A DNA stretch of 64,000 nt from Orobanche coerulescens (Eukaryota; Streptophyta; Magnoliopsida; Lamiales; Orobanchaceae): contig JAWKAU010000248.1 of assembly GCA_033398695.1 (NCBI GenBank), positions 101,488 to 165,487 of the forward strand, written 5' to 3'. The translations under genes and the position numbers were made by a program. The notes beneath the pieces are model-generated. The model had not been told where the DNA came from, searched no databases, and was given only the letters and a program-made list of their open reading frames with translations. Positions 24,162-35,989 of this stretch are shown piece after piece. Position 1 is the stretch's first letter; every line of letters begins with the position of its first letter.

Positions 24162-24736
24162 AAAATTAGAACCACATTCTATTCTTCTTATGGTAGATTC
24201 GACCCGAACTTCAAACAGCCATAACTTTCGAACCGGGAGGAGCTACGGGACCCACCACACATGCCGGCAAAGCTCTTCTGGCGCCCATCGTGTGACCCGA
24301 CGCTCAGAATTCCTATTATAATATGTTTATGGAAGCGGAACGGCAATTCGTGTCGAACTCATCGCGTTCCGCCATGACATAACTGGTCCCGAGCCTAAAT
24401 TACCCCGTTTTCACGCACTTTCGGCCTTTATATCACTTTATTTATATAATATTTCGTTTTTCTTTTGATATCTTGTGTCATTTTCGATTTAGATGTGTTT
24501 CTTAGGCTTAAAAATACATTCTCCAATGTATTGAGAGGCGGAATTTGATAATTTCTAATTAGTAAAATCGCATTTCTTCCCAGTACGACGAGCGTTTGTC
24601 ATTTACTTTATTACTCCCATGACGGTATATCATTAAATCTTCTTTAAACCGTAGGTTGAAGGATCACCGTGAAGAATTCCTAAGAAAATGAAAAATCAAG
24701 TGTAAAAAAAGAATCGAGCGGCGTTGACGGCAAAAA

Positions 24737-24847
24737 GGGGGTGCAACACGAGGACTTCCCAGGGGGTCACCCATCCTAGTATTACTCTCGCCCATGCACG
24801 CTTTACTTAATGGGATTCGGTGCATTCGGGTTGGTATGGTCGCATCC
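24737..24847 (-). rRNA. 5S rRNA-like copy 27, type A
   Basis: 111 nt, type A starting GGATGCGACC. T5 run downstream. Confidence 0.83.
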
Positions 24848-25424
24848 AAAATTAGAACCACATTCTATTCTCTTATGGTAGATTCGACCCGAACTTCAAA
24901 CAGCCATAACTTTCGAACCGGGAGGAGCTACGGGACCCACCACACATGCCGGCAAAGCTCTTCTGGTGCCCATCGTGTGACCCGACGCTCAGAATTCCTA
25001 TTATAATATGTTTCCGGAAGCGTAACGGCGATTCGTGTCGAACTCATCGCGTTCCGCCATTACATAACTGGTCCCGAGCCTAAATTACCCCGTTTTCACG
25101 CACTTTTGGCCTTTATATCACATTATTTATATAATATTTTGTTTTTCTATTGATATCTTGTGTTAATTTCGATTTAGATGTTTTTCTTAGGCTTAAAAAT
25201 ACATTCTCCAATGTATTCAGAGGCGGAATTTGATAATTTCTAATTAGTAAAATCGCATTTCTTCCCAGTACGACGAGCGTTTGTCATTTACTTTATTACT
25301 CTCGTGACGGTATATCATTAAATCTTCTTTAGACCGTAGGTGGAAGGATCACCGTGCATAATTCCTAAGAAAATGAAAAATCGAGTGTAAAAAAAGAATC
25401 GAGCAGTATTGGACGGCAAAAAAT

Positions 25425-25544
25425 GGGGGTGCAACACGAGGACGTCCTAGGGGGTCACCAATCCTAGTACTACTCTCGCCCATGCACGCTTTACTTAGGA
25501 GTTCTAATGGGATTCGGTGCATTAGGGTTGGTATGATCGCATCC
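25425..25544 (-). rRNA. 5S rRNA-like copy 28, type B
   Basis: 120 nt, clean type B. The next copy to the right is also B, so this pair breaks the alternation. T6 run downstream. Confidence 0.85.
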
Positions 25545-26122
25545 AAAATTAGAACCACATTCTATTCTTCTTATGGTAGATTCGACCCGAACTTCAAACA
25601 GCCATAACTTTCGAACCGGGAGGAGCTACGGGACCCACCACACATGCCGGCAAAGCTCTTCCGGCGCCCAACGAGTGACCCGACGCTCAAAATTCCTATT
25701 ATAATATGTTTCTGGAAGCGGAACGGCGATTCGTGTCGAACTCATTGCGTTCCGCCATGACATAACTGGTCCCGAGCCTAAATTACCCCGTTTTCACGCA
25801 CTTTCGGCCTTTATATCACTTTATTTATATAATATTTCGTTTTTCTTTTGATATCTTGTGTCATTTTCGATTTAGATGTGTTTCTTAGGCTTAAAAATAC
25901 ATTCTCCAATGTATTGAGAGGCGGAATTTGATAATTTCTAATTAGTAAAATCGCATTTCTTCCCAGTACGACGAGCGTTTGTCATTTACTTTATTACTCT
26001 CGTGACGGTATATCATTAAATCTTCTTTAGACCGTAGGTGGAAGGATCACCGTGCATAATTCCTAAGAAAATGAAAAATCGAGTGTAAAAAAAGAATCGA
26101 GCAGCATTGGACGGCAAAAAAT

Positions 26123-26242
26123 GGGGGTGCAACACGAGGACGTCCTAGGGGGTCACCAATCCTAGTACTACTCTCGCCCATGCACGCTTTACTTAGGAGT
26201 TCTAATGGGATTCGGTGCATTAGGGTTGGTATGATCGCATCC
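26123..26242 (-). rRNA. 5S rRNA-like copy 29, type B
   Basis: 120 nt, clean type B, second of a B-B pair. The spacer between the pair changes type part-way. T6 run downstream. Confidence 0.85.
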
Positions 26243-26819
26243 AAAATTAGAACCACATTCTATTCTTCTTATGGTAGATTCGACCCGAACTTCAAATGTA
26301 CCATAACTTTCGAACCGGGAGGAGCTACGGACCCACCACACATGCCGGCAAAGCTCTTCCGGCGCCCATCGTGTGACCCGACGCCAGAATTCCTATTATA
26401 ATATGTTTCGAAGCGGAACGGCGATTCGTGTCGAACTCATTGCGTTCCGCCATGACATAACCGGTCCCGAGCCTAAATTACCCTGCTTTCACGCACTTTC
26501 GGCCTTTATATCACTTTATTTATATAATATTTCGTTATTCTTTTGATATCTTGTGTCATTTTCGATTTAGATGTGTTTCTTAGGCTTAAAAATACATTCT
26601 CCAATGTATTGAGAGGCGGAATTTGATAATTTCTAATTAGTAAAATCGCATTTCTTCCCAAGATTTGACGAGCGTTTGTCATTTACTTTATTACTCCCGT
26701 GACGGTCTATCATTAAATCTTCTTTAAACCGTAGGTTGAAGGATCACCGTGAATAATTCCTAAGAAAATGAAAAATCAAGTGTAAAAAAAGAATCGAGCA
26801 GCGTTGGACGGCAAAAAAA

Positions 26820-26930
26820 GGGGGTGCAACACGAGGACTTCCCAGGGGGTCACCCATCCTAGTATTACTCTCGCCCATGCACGCTTTACTTAATGGGATT
26901 CGGTGCATTCGGGTTGGTATGATCGCATCC
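26820..26930 (-). rRNA. 5S rRNA-like copy 30, type A
   Basis: 111 nt, clean type A, first of three A copies in a row. T7 run downstream. Confidence 0.85.
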
Positions 26931-27507
26931 AAAATTAGAACCACATTTTATTCTCTTATGGTAGATTCGACCCGAACTTCAAACAGCCATAACTTTCGAA
27001 CCGGGAGGAGCTACGGGACCCACCACACATGCCGGCAAAGCTCTTCTGGCGCCCATCCTGTGACCCGACGCTCATAATTCCTATTATAATATGTTTCCGG
27101 AAGCGGAACGGCGATTCGTGTCGTACTCATTGCGTTCCGCCATGACATAACTGGTCCCGAGCCTAAATTACCCCGTTTTCACGCACTTTCGGCCTTTATA
27201 TCACTTTATTTATATAATATTTCGTTTTTCTTTTGATATCTTGTGTCATTTTCGATTTAGATGTGTTTCTTAGGCTTAAAAATACATTCTCCAATGTATT
27301 GAGAGGCGGAATTTGATAATTTCTAATTAGTAAAATCGCATTTCTTCCCAGTACGACGAGCGTTTGTCATTTACTTTATTACTCCCGTGACGGTCTATCA
27401 TTAAATCTTCTTTAAACCGTAGGTTGAAGGATCACCGTGAATAATTCCTAAGAAAATGAAAAATCAAGTGTAAAAAAAGAATCGAGCAGCGTTGGACGGC
27501 AAAAAAA

Positions 27508-27618
27508 GGGGGTGCAACACGAGGACTTCCCAGGGGGTCACCCATCCTAGTATTACTCTCGCCCATGCACGCTTTACTTAATGGGATTCGGTGCATTAGG
27601 GTTGGTATGATCGCATCC
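27508..27618 (-). rRNA. 5S rRNA-like copy 31, type A with a B-like 5' end
   Basis: 111 nt with the type A deletion, but the 5' part reads ACCCTAATGC as in type B rather than ACCCGAATGC. This looks like a recombinant or converted copy. T7 run downstream. Confidence 0.83.
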
Positions 27619-28195
27619 AAAATTAGAACCTCATTCTATTCTCTTATGGTAGATTCGACCCGAACTTCAAACAGCCATAACTTTCGAACCGGGAGGAGCT
27701 ACGGGACCCACCACACATGCCGGCAAAGCTCTTCTGGCGCCCATCGTGTGACCCGACGCTCAGAATTCCTATTATAATATGTTTTCGGAAGCGTAACGGC
27801 GATTCGTGTCGAACTCATCGCGTTCCGCCATTACATAACTGGTCCCGAGCCTAAATTACCCCGTTTTCACGCACTTTCGGCCTTTATATCACATTATTTA
27901 TATAATATTTCATTTTTCTTTTGATATCTTGTGTTAATTTCGATTTAGATGTTTTTCTTAGGCTTAAAAATACATTCTCCAATGTATTGAGAGGCGGATT
28001 TTGATAATTTCTAATTAGTAAAATCGCATTTCTTCCCAGTACGACGAGCGTTTGTCATTTACTTTATTACTCCCGTGACGGTCTATCATTAAATCTTCTT
28101 TAAACCGTAGGTTGAAGGATCACCGTGAATAATTCCTAAGAAAATGAAAAATCAAGTGTAAAAAAATAATCGAGCAGCGTTGGACGGCAAAAAAA

Positions 28196-28306
28196 GGGGG
28201 TGCAACACGAGGACTTCCCAGGTGGTCACCCATCCTAGTATTACTCTCGCCCATGCACGCTTTACTTAATGGGATTCGGTGCATTAGGGTTGGTATGACC
28301 GCATCC
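28196..28306 (-). rRNA. 5S rRNA-like copy 32, type A with a B-like 5' end
   Basis: 111 nt, the same A body and B-like ACCCTAATGC as copy 31, with start GGATGCGGTC. Third A in a row. T7 run downstream. Confidence 0.82.
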
Positions 28307-28885
28307 AAAATTAGAACCACATTCTATTCTCTTATGGTAGATTCGACCCGAACTTCAAACAGCCATAACTTTCGAACCGGGAGGAGCTACGGGACCCACC
28401 ACACATGCCGGCAAAGCTCTTTTGGCGCCCATCGTGTGACCCGACGCTCAGAATTCCTATTATAATATGTTTTCGGAAGCGTAACGGCGATTCGTGTCGA
28501 ACTCATCGCGTTCCGCCATTACATAACTGGTCCCGAGCCTAAATTACCCCGTTTTCACGCACTTTCGGCCTTTATATCACATTATTTATATAATATTTCG
28601 TTTTTCTTTTGATATCTTGTGTTAATTTCGATTTAGATGTTTTTCTTAGGCTTAAAAATACATTCTCCAATGTATTGAGAGGCGGAATTTGATAATTTCT
28701 AATTAGTAAAATCGCATTTCTTTCCAAGATCTGACGAGCGTTTGTCATTTACTTTATTACTCTCGTGACGGTATATCATTAAATCTTCTTTAGACCGTAG
28801 GTGGAAGGATCACCGTGCATAATTCCTAAGAAAATGAAAAATCGAGTGTAAAAAAAGAATCGAGCAGTATTGGACGACAAAAAAT

Positions 28886-29005
28886 GGGGGTGCAACACGA
28901 GGACGTCCTAGGGGGTCACCAATCCTAGTACTACTCTCGCCCATGCACGCTTTATTTAGGAGTTCTAATGGGATTCGGTGCATTAGGGTTGGTATGATCG
29001 CATCC
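28886..29005 (-). rRNA. 5S rRNA-like copy 33, type B
   Basis: 120 nt, clean type B. T6 run downstream. Confidence 0.85.
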
Positions 29006-29578
29006 AAAATTAGAACCACATTCTATTCTTCTTATGGTAGATTCGACAACTTCAAATGACCATAACTTTTGAACCGGGAGGAGCTACGGGACCCACCACA
29101 CATGCCGGCAAAGCTCTTCTGGCGCCCATCGTGTGACCCGACGCTCAGAATTCCTATTATAATATGTTTATGGAAGCGGAACGGCGATTCGTGTCGAACT
29201 CATCGCGTTCCGCCATGACATAACTGGTCCCGAGCCTAAATTACCCCGTTTTCACGCACTTTCGGCCTTTATATCACTTTATTTATATAATTTCGTTTTT
29301 CTTTTGATATCTTGTGTCATTTTCGATTTAGATGTGTTTCTTAGGCTTAAAAATACATTCTCCAATGTATTGAGAGGCGGAATTTGATAATTTCTAATTA
29401 GTAAAATCGCATTTCTTCCCAGTACGACGAGCGTTTGTCATTTACTTTATTACTCCCGTGACGGTCTATCATTAAATCTTGTTTAAACCGTAGGTTGAAG
29501 GATCACCGTGAATAATTCCTAAGAAAATGAAAAATCAAGTGTAAAAAAAGAATCGAGCAGCGTTGGACGGCAAAAAAA

Positions 29579-29689
29579 GGGGGTGCAACACGAGGACTTC
29601 CCAGGGGGTCACCCATCCTAGTATTACTCTCGCCCATGCACGCTTTACTTAATGGGATTCGGTGCATTCGGGTTGGTATGATCGCATCC
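29579..29689 (-). rRNA. 5S rRNA-like copy 34, type A
   Basis: 111 nt, clean type A. T7 run downstream. Confidence 0.85.
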
Positions 29690-30266
29690 AAAATTAGAAC
29701 CACATTCTATTCTCTTATGGTAGATTCGACCCAAACTTCAAACAGCCATAACTTTCGAACCGGGAGGAGCTACGGGACCCACCACACATGCCGGCAAAGC
29801 TCTTCTGGCGCCCATCGTGTGACCCGACGCTCAGAATTCCTATTATAATATGTTTCCGGAAGCGTAACGGCGATTCGTGTCGAACTCATCGCGTTCCGCC
29901 ATTACATAACTGGTCCCGAGCCTAAATTACCCCGTTTTCACGCACTTTTGGCCTTTATATCACATTATTTATATAATATTTCGTTTTTCTTTTGATATCT
30001 TGTGTTAATTTCGATTTAGATGTTTTTCTTAGGCTTAAAAATACATTCTCCAATGTATTGAGAGGCGGAATTTGATAATTTCTAATTAGTAAAATCGCAT
30101 TTCTTCCCAGTACGACGAGCGTTTGTCATTTACTTTATTACTCTCGTGACGGTATATCATTAAATCTTCTTTAGACCGTAGGTGGAAGGATCACCGTGCA
30201 TAATTCCTAAGAAAATGAAAAATTGAGTGTAAAAAAAGAATCGAGCAGTATTGGACGGCAAAAAAT

Positions 30267-30340
30267 GGGGGTGCAACACGAGGACGTCCTAGGGGGTCAC
30301 CAATCCTAGTACTTGCATTCGGGTTGGTATGATCGCATCC
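30267..30340 (-). pseudogene. 5S rRNA-like copy 35, B/A hybrid with internal deletion
   Basis: 74 nt. The 3' part is type B (GATTGGTGACC) and the 5' end is type A (ACCCGAATGCA). They are joined at about 30313 with the middle of the gene, including the A-box region, missing. The distance to the next copy is about 652 bp instead of 690. T6 run downstream. Confidence 0.85.
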
Positions 30341-30918
30341 AAAATTAGAACCACATTCTATTCTTCTTATGGTAGATTTGACCCGAACTTTAAACAGCCA
30401 TAACTTTCGAACCGGGAGGAGCTACGGGACCCACCACACATGCCGGCAAAGCTCTTCTGGCGCCCATCGTGTGACCCGACGCTCAGAATTCCTATTATAA
30501 TATGTTTCCGGAATTGGAACGGCGATTCGTGTCGAACTCATTGCGTTCCGCCATGACATAACTAGTCCCGAGCCTAAATTACCCCGTTTTCACGCACTTT
30601 CGGCCTTTATATCACTTTATTTATATAATATTTCGTTTTTCTTTTGATATCTTGTGTCATTTTCGATTTAGATGTGTTTCTTAGGCTTAAAAATACATTC
30701 TCCAATGTATTGAGAGGCGGAATTTGATAATTTCTAATTAGTAAAATCGCATTTCTTCCCAGTACGACGAGCGTTTGTCATTTACTTTATTACTCCCGTG
30801 ACGGTCTATCATTAAATCTTCTTTAAACCGTAGGTTGAAGGATCACCGTGAATAATTCCTAAGAAAATGAAAAATCAAGTGTAAAAAAAGAATCGAGCAG
30901 CGTTGGACGGCAAAAAAA

Positions 30919-31029
30919 GGGGGTGCAACACGAGGACTTCCCAGGGGGTCACCCATCCTAGTATTACTCTCGCCCATGCACGCTTTACTTAATGGGATTC
31001 GGTGCATTAGGGTTGGTATGATCGCATCC
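30919..31029 (-). rRNA. 5S rRNA-like copy 36, type A with a B-like 5' end
   Basis: 111 nt, type A deletion with ACCCTAATGC as in copies 31 and 32. T7 run downstream. Confidence 0.83.
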
Positions 31030-31595
31030 AAAATTAGAACCACATTCTATTCTCTTATGGTAGATTCGACCCGAACTTCAAACAGCCATAACTTTCGAAC
31101 CGGGAGGAGCTACGGGACCCACCACACATGCCGGCAAAGCTCTTCTGGCGCCCATCGTGTGACCCGACGCTCAGAATTCCTATTATAATATGTTTTCGGA
31201 AGCGTAACGGCGATTCGTGTCGAACTCATCGCGTTCCGCCATTACATAACTGGTCCCGAGCCTAAATTACCCCGTTTTCACGCACTTTCGGCCTTTATAT
31301 CACATTATTTATATAATATTTCGTTTTTCTTTTGATATCTTGTGTTAATTTCGATTTAGATGTTTTTCTTAGGCTTAAAAATACATTCTCCAATGTATTG
31401 AGAGGCGGAATTTGATAATTTCTAATTAGTAAAATCGCATTTCTTCCCAGTACGACGAGCGTTTGTCATTTACTTTATTACTCTCGTGACGGTATATCAT
31501 TAAATCTTCTTTAGACCGTAGGTGGAAGGATCACCGTGCATAATTCCTAAGAAAATGAAAAAAAAAGAATCGAGCAACATTGGACGGCAAAAAAT

Positions 31596-31715
31596 GGGGG
31601 TGCAACACGAGGACGTCCTAGGGGGTCACCAATCCTAGTACTACTCTCGCCCATGCACGCTTTATTTAGGAGTTCTAATGGGATTCGGTGCATTAGGGTT
31701 GGTATGATCGCATCC
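31596..31715 (-). rRNA. 5S rRNA-like copy 37, type B
   Basis: 120 nt, clean type B, the last copy before the inserted gypsy element. The TGTAAAA segment that usually lies beyond the terminator is partly missing near 31560. T6 run downstream. Confidence 0.84.
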
Positions 31716-32021
31716 AAAATTAGAACCACATTCTATTCTTCTTATGGTAGATTCGACCTGAACTTCAAACAGCCATAACTTTCGAACCGGGAGGAGCTAC
31801 GGGACCCACCACACATGCCGGCAAAGCTCTTCTGGCGCCCATCGTGTGACCCGATGCTCAGAATTCCTATTATAATATGTTTATGGAAGCGGAACGGCGA
31901 TTCGTGTCGAACTCATCGCGTTCCGCCATGACATAAATGGTCCCGAGCCTAAATTACCCCGTTTTCACGCACTTTCGGCCTTTATATCACTTTATTTATA
32001 TAATATTTCGTTTTTCTTTTG

Positions 32022-32026
32022 ATATC
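32022..32026. repeat. Target-site duplication, left copy
   Basis: ATATC immediately before the LTR start TGTAACACCCC. It matches the right copy. Confidence 0.9.
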
Positions 32027-33673
32027 TGTAACACCCCAAACTAGGCGGATATTACAGTGCCGTGGACCCCTGACTGGGACCCACCAGGCGGATGAAAATG
32101 AATGAATTACACAGGGTGAATGCAGTACCGAACCACATTACAACATTAATTACTCCGATGAGGAGTTTCATACAACACACCCAGGATAAAATAGAATACA
32201 TGTGTATCTTATGTGACGATAAAATACACAACACTGAATGAAACGAGTATTCAAACGGAATGTCTGCAGCGGAATAAATAAAGGAAACATAAATGATCAA
32301 CAGATTGGACAGATCGGGCCCCTTTCTAGTATCACTGACTCCTCGACGTCGCCGTGTTTTCCCGTGCCTTTGCCTTGCCGTGACTGAAAACAAAATCCCC
32401 AACGGGCCGCCATACGTAACAACAATCCTCAAGGGTTGAAATTACACAATCATGAATTAACGAAGTTATGAAATATTCTCAATTATGAATTACGCTGAAG
32501 AGGAGTATCATAGTACGCCCGTAATGTTCTGTGCAAGTGTACAAGACGAATGACGGACACACCCGTCCTTGTACCTAATTAGTCTCACGGAGGTAAGCGT
32601 TACTGTGTGCACGGTCCAATGTATCGGTGAACCCAATACATGACCATCGTGTGCCCGACTAAAAATTCCACACGCCCACACCCGGCCACGCAATATGAAC
32701 CGGAAGGTCACATGAACGAGAATGACCGTGATGAATATCAATGAATAATAATTAGACAAGGCCAAAATGACTCACCGATATGATAGTAATAGTGACGTGA
32801 TTGATAATTCAATGAAATGATTTGGAACCGTCGTTCCTCGTGAATGAAATGATTATTCGACAATTACAAGTCTCGAAATGATTAATATTATGATGAATGA
32901 ATTATGATTATGAGCAATCAACAACAAAAGGAATGAGTATCCTTTTAACCGAGTAAGATTTAACTTACAAAATACCGATGAAGAAAGTCCTTCCACGAAC
33001 AAATGTCCTAAATGAAGTGTCGGTCGCACGAACAACCTTAATTCAATACAATTACCGACAATCCGATCAATATACGAATCAAACACGAATATAACGAACT
33101 CAAAACGTCGATACGATAAAACTAAGTCCATTGAGGCATTAAATCAAACACGTTGTATCCAAACTCCGATTGTTTACAATCAAAACTCGATATATCAATA
33201 TCAAAGTCCCCAAGAAGTGTTTCAAACCAACAAAACATCTCCAATACGATCAATAATCCGTTATGAATATCAAAAAATGTGATTATAACAACAATTAGTC
33301 GAAAATCTCCAATTCCAACTCGATATTCAAGGTGTTCTTGAATAATCCCTCAATAATCCAATGAATCCTTATACAAACTCATAATCATATACATATCCCT
33401 TCATATAACATGATTATAACGTCCAAAACATCATATCTCAACACAAAATCGAAGTCCAAAGTGTTGAAGAAATTACCTCTTGAATATCCAACCAATTCGA
33501 TCCGAAGAACACGAGTTTAATCGAGTATCCAAGCTTCCCGAATGATTGAAGGTGATGAAAAATATACTCTCAAATGATAATTGATGAAGAAATCTCTCCC
33601 TCAAGTATTTCTCTCGGTTGCGGTGAAGAAGATGGAAAAATGGGAGAAATGAGCTCAAAATGCTCAAAAAAGA

Positions 33674-33680
33674 ATTTATA
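33674..33680 (-). promoter_or_regulatory. LTR TATA-like element (3' LTR)
   Basis: TATAAAT on the minus strand directly downstream of the GC-rich palindrome block and GAGTCAACCC. The second gypsy element has TATAAAA in the same position after CAGTCAACCCC. Confidence 0.7.
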
Positions 33681-33689
33681 GGGTTGACT

Positions 33690-33990
33690 CGGCCAACAGC
33701 TCGACCGTGCCCGCCCGACACGGTCGTGGCGCGCACTGGCCAGCGAGGACTCGACCGTGTCCTGTTTGACACGGTCGAGGCGCGAAGGGGCCTACCGACA
33801 GTGACCCGCCCGCGCGCCGACAATGACTCGACCGTGTCCCGAACACACGGCCTCCTCTCGCGCCGCTACAGCTAATCCGGAAGAGCTCGACTCGGCCGCG
33901 CTGCACGACACGGCCGGGTCCTCGAGGCGCACACTTCGGCACTTTCCGGACGAGTACGGCACGGGCCGTGTCGGACGACACGGCCGAGTT
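33690..33990. repeat. GC-rich palindrome cluster in LTR
   Basis: Repeated CGTGTC/GACACG arms. The best is at 33751-33778: 11-bp arms TCGACCGTGTC and GACACGGTCGA around a 6-nt loop. It lies upstream of the TATA-like element on the element's strand. Confidence 0.75.
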
Positions 33991-34357
33991 CGTTCGGCAG
34001 TTGATCGCCAAAATCGAAAAATGAGCGGTTGAGCTAAACGACCATAACTCTCTCGTCCGGACTCGATTGACTCACCGTTTGAACCATTGGAAAGCTAACT
34101 CGATGCTCTATAATATTGCAAAGATTTAGAATTTTTGGAGTTACCAAAAATTAATGGTGATCTAACAAAGTCGAACTCATATGAGGAAAGTTGAAACGAT
34201 GAACAATAACGATACTCAACTCGAAGTTTATACGAACGGTGAACACGGTGAATGAACATGATTGATGAATGATTATAATTGAGTGAAAATACACCGAGTG
34301 ACAATTACAGGCTGATAATTACTGAATGAAAATGAATGAATTACAACCGGTATTACA

Positions 34358-34372
34358 TACTCCCCTTAAAAA
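34358..34372 (-). other. Gypsy element 1 polypurine tract
   Basis: The minus strand reads TTTTTAAGGGGAGTA directly before the 3' LTR start TGTAATACC. It would prime plus-strand synthesis. Confidence 0.8.
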
Positions 34373-34389
34373 GAGTTTCGTCCCCGAAA

Positions 34390-34560
34390 CTAAGGGTCAA
34401 ACAACTCGGGATAACTCTCCCGCATCGTCTCCTCGGTTTCCCTAGTGGCCTCTTCGCCTCCATGTCCGGACCACCGAATCTTGACCAAAGGAATCGACTT
34501 ATTTCTCAACCGTTTGATTCGCCGCTCTAAAACTCGTATAGACGCTCCTCATATGAATGA
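34390..34560 (-). pseudogene. Gypsy element 1 chromodomain-like C-terminal tail
   Basis: The minus strand encodes a tail with LRNKSIPLVKIRWSG, then EEATRETEETMRESYPELF and a stop at 34390. The order 'LRNK.I..VK..W......ATWE.E..M...YP.LF' is that of the chromodomain-like tail of plant chromovirus integrases. This tail is thought to guide insertion to certain chromatin. It is out of frame with the preceding integrase, with the shift near 34560. One aromatic position of the usual ATWE motif reads R. Confidence 0.75.
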
Positions 34561-35948
34561 TCGTCGGCGATCTCGATTTTAACCGCAGATGTGACTGGTC
34601 GGCAACATACTTCCGCAACTGAGAGACATGAAACACATTATGAATTCGGCTCAACGCCGGAGGTAAAGCCAAACGATAAGCTAACTCGCCCACTCGATCC
34701 AAAATCTCAAACGGTCCAATGAATCTCGGACTCAACTTCCCCTCTTCTTCCCAAACTAAGACACCACGACTCGGGGATACCTTGACCAACACGTGGTCAC
34801 CTGTCTCGAACTCTAATGGTCGACGACGGTTATCTGCATATGATTTCTGTCGACTCTGAGCGGTCAACAAATGATTCCTGATCAAACTTACCTTCACATG
34901 GGCGGCTATAAGCATATCGGGCTCGGTGCCGATTGATTCTGATAAGTCGTCCCAACACAACGGAGATCGACAACGACGACCATACAAGGCCTCGTAAGGT
35001 GCCATCTTGATCGAAGCATGCCAGCTATTATTATACGTGAACTCGATCAAAGGTAGCTGGGCTTCCCAATTGTCTTTCCAATCGAGGACGCATGCCCTCA
35101 ACATGTCCTCTAATGTCTGAATGGTCCTCTCTGATTGTCCGCTTGACCGAGGATGAAAAGCGGACGAGATTAAGCTGGGTTCCCATAGCACGATGAACTG
35201 ATTTCCAAAAATGAGATACAAATCGTCCGTCACGATCGGAAACGATACTCTTAGGAGTACCATGCAGTCTTACTATCTCCTTGATGAATAACTGGGCCAG
35301 TCTCTCGGGACCCCACGTATCCTTGATCTCAAGGAAATGAGCTGATTTAGTTAAACGGTCCACAATCACCCAGATTGTATTCATGCCACGACGACTCGTC
35401 GGCAAACTCGTGATGAAATCCATAGAAATGTCTTCCCACTTCCACTCTGGAATAGGGATAGGTTTCAGCATACCCGCCGGTCGCTGATGTTCAATCTTAA
35501 CTTGTTGACAGGTTAAGCATCTCGAAACAAATTCTGCGACTTCTCGCTTCATATTACTCCACCAGTAATTTTGTTTCAAGTCCTTATACATCTTGCTAGA
35601 CCCCGGATGAACGGAATAAGGGGTAGCATGAGCTTCTCTCAAAATCGAGTTTTTCAACTCGTCATTCGCCGGCACGCACAACCGGTTCTTAAACCTCAAA
35701 AGTCCATCCTCGTGGACCACAAATCCAGGGGCTTTCCCCTGAGCCACATCCTCTCGGATGCGTAACAATGATGGGTCCGAACCATGATTCTCTCGAATTG
35801 TCTCCTCTAGTGACGATGAAATCTCTAACATACAAAGTCGCCCTTTGAACTCGGGCTGGACCTCGATCTCGGGTCTAAGGAATTCTCGCCAAGCTCCTTC
35901 AACTGTTAAACGGGCAAGCATCTGCTCCTGAACGGACTTACGACTCAA
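34561..35948 (-). pseudogene. Gypsy element 1 integrase
   Basis: Two overlapping frames. 35948 to about 35170 holds the zinc-binding N-terminus (FVSRCLTCQQVK), the start of the catalytic core (WEDISMDFITSLP; first Asp), VDRLTKSAHFL and IVSDRDGRFVSHFW (second Asp). The frame 34499-35263 continues with [16 protein letters not shown] (catalytic Glu), [20 protein letters not shown] and the C-terminal IGPFEILDRVGELAYRL and HNVFHVSQLRKY region. A frameshift near 35170 lies just after an AAGCTGGG stretch. Apart from that break all core motifs are present. Confidence 0.9.
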
Positions 35949-35989
35949 GGCGTCGGCGACAACGTTCGCCTTGCCCGGTGGTAAAGGAT

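Larger units (their letters stand above)
6948..32026 (-). repeat. 5S rRNA-derived tandem array, left block (copies 1-37)
   Basis: Units of about 690 bp repeat head to tail. Each holds one 5S rRNA-like gene on the minus strand and a spacer of about 575 bp. Types A and B alternate over most of the block, so the true period is about 1.38 kb (for example A copies at 8239, 9609, 10990, 12357, 13744). Spacers have two matched types. After an A gene (plus direction) come CCATTACATA, CACATTATTT, GTGTTAATTT, CTCTCGTGACGGTATA and TAGACCGTAGGTGG. After a B gene come CCATGACATA, CACTTTATTT, GTGTCATTTT, CTCCCGTGACGGTCTA and TAAACCGTAGGTTG. The short open frames that recur here are readings of the repeat and not genes. 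Confidence 0.95.
32027..34357 (-). repeat. Gypsy element 1, 3' LTR (2331 bp)
   Basis: On the element's strand it begins TGTAATACCGG and ends GGGGTGTTACA, with 5-bp inverted ends TGTAA/TTACA. It contains a GC-rich block (about 33690-33990) with palindromes around GACACGG, next to a TATA-like element at 33674-33680. It resembles the LTRs of the second gypsy element in its first ~300 bp. Confidence 0.93.

Noticed and set aside
33473..34011. Arg-rich open frames in the LTR of the minus-strand gypsy element (also 40989-41525)
   Set aside because: Same GC-rich palindrome block in the LTR. The two LTR copies differ in frame, and no family motif is present.
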